This document shows, piece after piece, positions 48,585-50,212 of a DNA stretch of 50,212 nucleotides (positions are counted from its first letter, which is position 1; every line of letters begins with the position of its first letter). Made by a program: the position numbers and the translations under genes. The stretch is from JAUIGE01 sp045106685 (GTDB lineage Bacteria; Bacteroidota; Bacteroidia; J057). The stretch spans positions 1 through 50,212 of the forward strand of contig JBGCFB010000094.1 in NCBI GenBank assembly GCA_045106685.1. The letters run 5' to 3'. The notes beneath the pieces are model-generated. The model saw only the letters and a list, made by a program, of their open reading frames with translations, ran no database searches and was not told where the DNA came from.

Positions 48585-49784
48585 TTACCGACCGAGGCCA
48601 ATTTCTACAATTCGCTGTGCACGTGCTGCCAGGGAATGTTTTGTAACGCTGACAAGGTTATTTTCAGAAAGCTTCCTGGCAAGCTCCGGCTCAGCTTGTA
48701 AACGTAAAATTGCTTCGACAAGTGCTTTTCCGTCTTTTTCAGGAACAAAAAGCGCTTCTTCTTCTGCGTCAAGCGCCTCAAGTAAGGGAGGTAAATCCGT
48801 AGAGATAATCGGGCGACCTGCAGCCATGTATTCGTACAGCTTAACTGGTGACATCTGACGCCAGGTAGGCGTATCGCGCGTGTACGGCATCAGCAATACA
48901 TCCGCGGCTTCGGTGAAAGCCGGAACCTCTCCATTTGGTACGAGACCAGTAAAGTGAACATTCGCCAACTCCTTCCCCATTTCCTGATAATAGGCTACAT
49001 CATCTGGCCTGCCACCTACGATGAGGTACTTGATCTCTGGCGTCTGGCGCGCCGCCTCTAGTATATATTCCATGCCGCGACCGCGATACAAGTGACCGGT
49101 GTATGCCGCTACATAATCCTGCTCAGTCCAACCGAGCGAAGCACGAATACTGGACCGCTTGCCTTCCAACTGATCCGGTGCGTAGCGCAGCAGATTTACG
49201 CCGGTAGGCATCACGTGGATTTTATGAGCAGGAAAACCAAAGCTCTCCCATACTGCTTTCACCGGTTTAGAAAGTACAACCAGGCCGCCCAGATATTCGG
49301 AATCCGCCAAGGCTAGAATCTGCTTTACGATAGGGCGTTGAGGGCTTATTTTGAGATTGTGTGATTCAAATACGACGGGCACTTTTTGCCTAACAAGCTC
49401 AGGCACCACATCAAAACATCGGCAATAAACCATGTCGATATTCGATTCGGCGACGCGTTTTGCGATGCGCTTCTGTCCTTTACTTAAAGGAAAAAAGCGC
49501 TGTTTGCTTACTTTTTGAAACCCAAAAAACAGCTTCTGAACAAGGGGTCGCTCAATATAATATTGCCATCCGGCTTCTTTCTCAAAAGCGAATTTGACTG
49601 CTTCGATGCCATAGAATTCACTCAGGTCTTCACCCTCAACAGCCGCACTTTCCTGTTCGCGCAAGACGCTGTACACCGTCACATCATGGCCGATCCGCTG
49701 GAATGCGGAAGCTTGCCGCACAAAGTTGATGCTGTGAGCCCAGGCTGATGGAATATGTCCGGAAGTGATCGTGGCGATCCGCAT
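48585..49784 (-). CDS. GT4-type glycosyltransferase
   Basis: The 399-residue protein has the GT-B fold with two Rossmann domains. The N-terminal acceptor domain starts MRIATITSGHIPSAWAHSIN, with SINFVRQASAFQRIGHDVTV typical of GT4. The linker-hinge carries KIHVMPTGVNLLRY, and the donor domain has VAAYTGHLYRGRGMEYILEA and HFTGLVPNGEVPAFTEAADV. The nucleotide-sugar site has the late E-x7-E-like region (KLYEYMAAGRPIISTDLPPL). It transfers a sugar to a lipid-linked or polysaccharide acceptor at the inner membrane; donor and acceptor are not known. Its ATG overlaps the flippase stop codon by 1 nt (TAATG), so the two are co-translated in one operon. Confidence 0.9.
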   Translation of the reverse strand: MRIATITSGHIPSAWAHSINFVRQASAFQRIGHDVTVYSVLREQESAAVEGEDLSEFYGIEAVKFAFEKEAGWQYYIERPLVQKLFFGFQKVSKQRFFPLSKGQKRIAKRVAESNIDMVYCRCFDVVPELVRQKVPVVFESHNLKISPQRPIVKQILALADSEYLGGLVVLSKPVKAVWESFGFPAHKIHVMPTGVNLLRYAPDQLEGKRSSIRASLGWTEQDYVAAYTGHLYRGRGMEYILEAARQTPEIKYLIVGGRPDDVAYYQEMGKELANVHFTGLVPNGEVPAFTEAADVLLMPYTRDTPTWRQMSPVKLYEYMAAGRPIISTDLPPLLEALDAEEEALFVPEKDGKALVEAILRLQAEPELARKLSENNLVSVTKHSLAARAQRIVEIGLGR

Positions 49785-50212
49785 TATGAGGTCGATTTTG
49801 TTTTGATCAGGTAAAAAATGCAGGCATTATTGATCGCATAATGCACCGCTCCGCTAATGGAGAAAGCCCAGAGCATATCCATCGCGTTATCACGAAAATA
49901 CCACATGGAGAAGAAGCGCAAAAGTATCGCAAAGGCGAAGATCGCAAACTGAATTTCGAGCTGATTCAGAATAAGGAAGGTTTTAGAAAAAGGCGTATTG
50001 AGTACCTGGAAAAATTTGATAAAAACCAGCACCTGCACGATCTCTCCAACACCTTGCCATTTCTCAGGAAAAATTAAGTCTACGATCCAGGGCGCGATAA
50101 AGAATGCGATTGTAAAAACCGGAATAAAAAGCGCGACCAGCCTGAGGAGTATCTTTTTGTACAGCGCCAATAACTTTATATTTTTTCCTTCTAAAAAAAC
50201 CTGAGAGGCAGT
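49784..50212 (-). CDS. Polysaccharide flippase (Wzx-like), C-terminal part, cut by the window edge
   Basis: The frame is open from the stop codon at 49784-49786 to the window edge (142 codons), so this is the 3' part of a longer gene. Residues TASQVFLEGKNIKLLALYKK resemble the QVF-x-x-A segment of oligosaccharide flippases. Four hydrophobic helices then follow (LLRLVALFIPVFTIAFFIAPW; VQVLVFIKFFQVLNTPFSKT; QFAIFAFAILLRFFSMWYF; SISGAVHYAINNACIFYLI). Such proteins move undecaprenyl-linked sugar units across the inner membrane. With the overlapping glycosyltransferase it marks the edge of a polysaccharide or exopolysaccharide cluster that continues beyond the window. Confidence 0.82.
   Translation of the reverse strand, partial: TASQVFLEGKNIKLLALYKKILLRLVALFIPVFTIAFFIAPWIVDLIFPEKWQGVGEIVQVLVFIKFFQVLNTPFSKTFLILNQLEIQFAIFAFAILLRFFSMWYFRDNAMDMLWAFSISGAVHYAINNACIFYLIKTKSTS

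Noticed and set aside
1..50212. tRNA, rRNA, phage or transposon genes
   Set aside because: I looked for the usual tRNA arm motifs, integrase/transposase signatures and terminal repeats and saw none, though a small RNA gene could be missed by eye.

Overview
The window reads as a piece of a Bacteroidota chromosome, most likely from the Saprospiria/Lewinella side of the phylum. The evidence is the type IX secretion sortase PorU, six secreted proteins with C-terminal sorting domains (one of them broken), many SPII lipoproteins, DUF1573, DUF2911 and DUF4476 families, an S46 peptidase, and promoter boxes of the TAnnTTTG type instead of sigma70 boxes. Shine-Dalgarno sequences are weak or absent. The placement below phylum level is inference. 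I see no rRNA, tRNA, CRISPR array, phage, integrase or insertion sequence.

Layout. 1-3.4 kb: a cut-off lipoprotein, YbaB, a PaaE-like ferredoxin reductase, a CNNM/CBS membrane protein and a small hypothetical. 3.5-12.6 kb: two tandem paralogous giant cell-surface proteins (SprB-like repeats, PKD, sorting domain) and a third secreted protein. 12.6-15.1 kb: four small hypothetical or membrane genes on the minus strand. 15.8-19.1 kb: a plus-strand run of acidic coiled-coil lipoprotein, Dps, MscS, NusB and DUF1573 lipoprotein. 19.3-24.4 kb: aminopeptidase P and, divergently, PorU. 24.5-29.2 kb: DUF2911 lipoprotein, a DUF1028 gene interrupted by one in-frame TGA, a membrane-anchored GH31 glycosidase and a hypothetical. 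29.5-33.2 kb: a secreted protein, a helical protein of a type common in Saprospiria, and a lipoprotein. 33.3-37.8 kb: a transglutaminase-like protein, then a tightly packed four-gene envelope operon (propeller lipoprotein, M48 protease, lipoprotein, outer-membrane barrel). 37.9-44.9 kb: fatty acid hydroxylase family protein, DUF4476 protein, S46 dipeptidyl peptidase with the DPP11 specificity arginine, a polytopic membrane protein and SurE. 45.2-50.2 kb: small hypothetical, LamG-type secreted protein, a TlpA-like lipoprotein without the CxxC, an NHL-propeller protein, and a glycosyltransferase overlapping a cut-off flippase (edge of a polysaccharide cluster).

How it works together. Much of the window makes or matures the cell envelope. 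PorU would cleave and attach the sorting-domain proteins at the surface; aminopeptidase P, the S46 peptidase and the M48 protease process peptides and envelope proteins; DUF1573, the lipoproteins and the barrel belong to the envelope itself.

The least ordinary content is between the genes. There are structured repeats whose stem sequences change while pairing is kept (13208-13249 with 33228-33274; the array at 688-796; the modules at 19198-19311). There are also several families of low-complexity 'word' repeats, each re-using a few 5-10 nt words, often as inverted pairs and often starting at a stop codon. One such tract has become part of a coding sequence (48442-48521).
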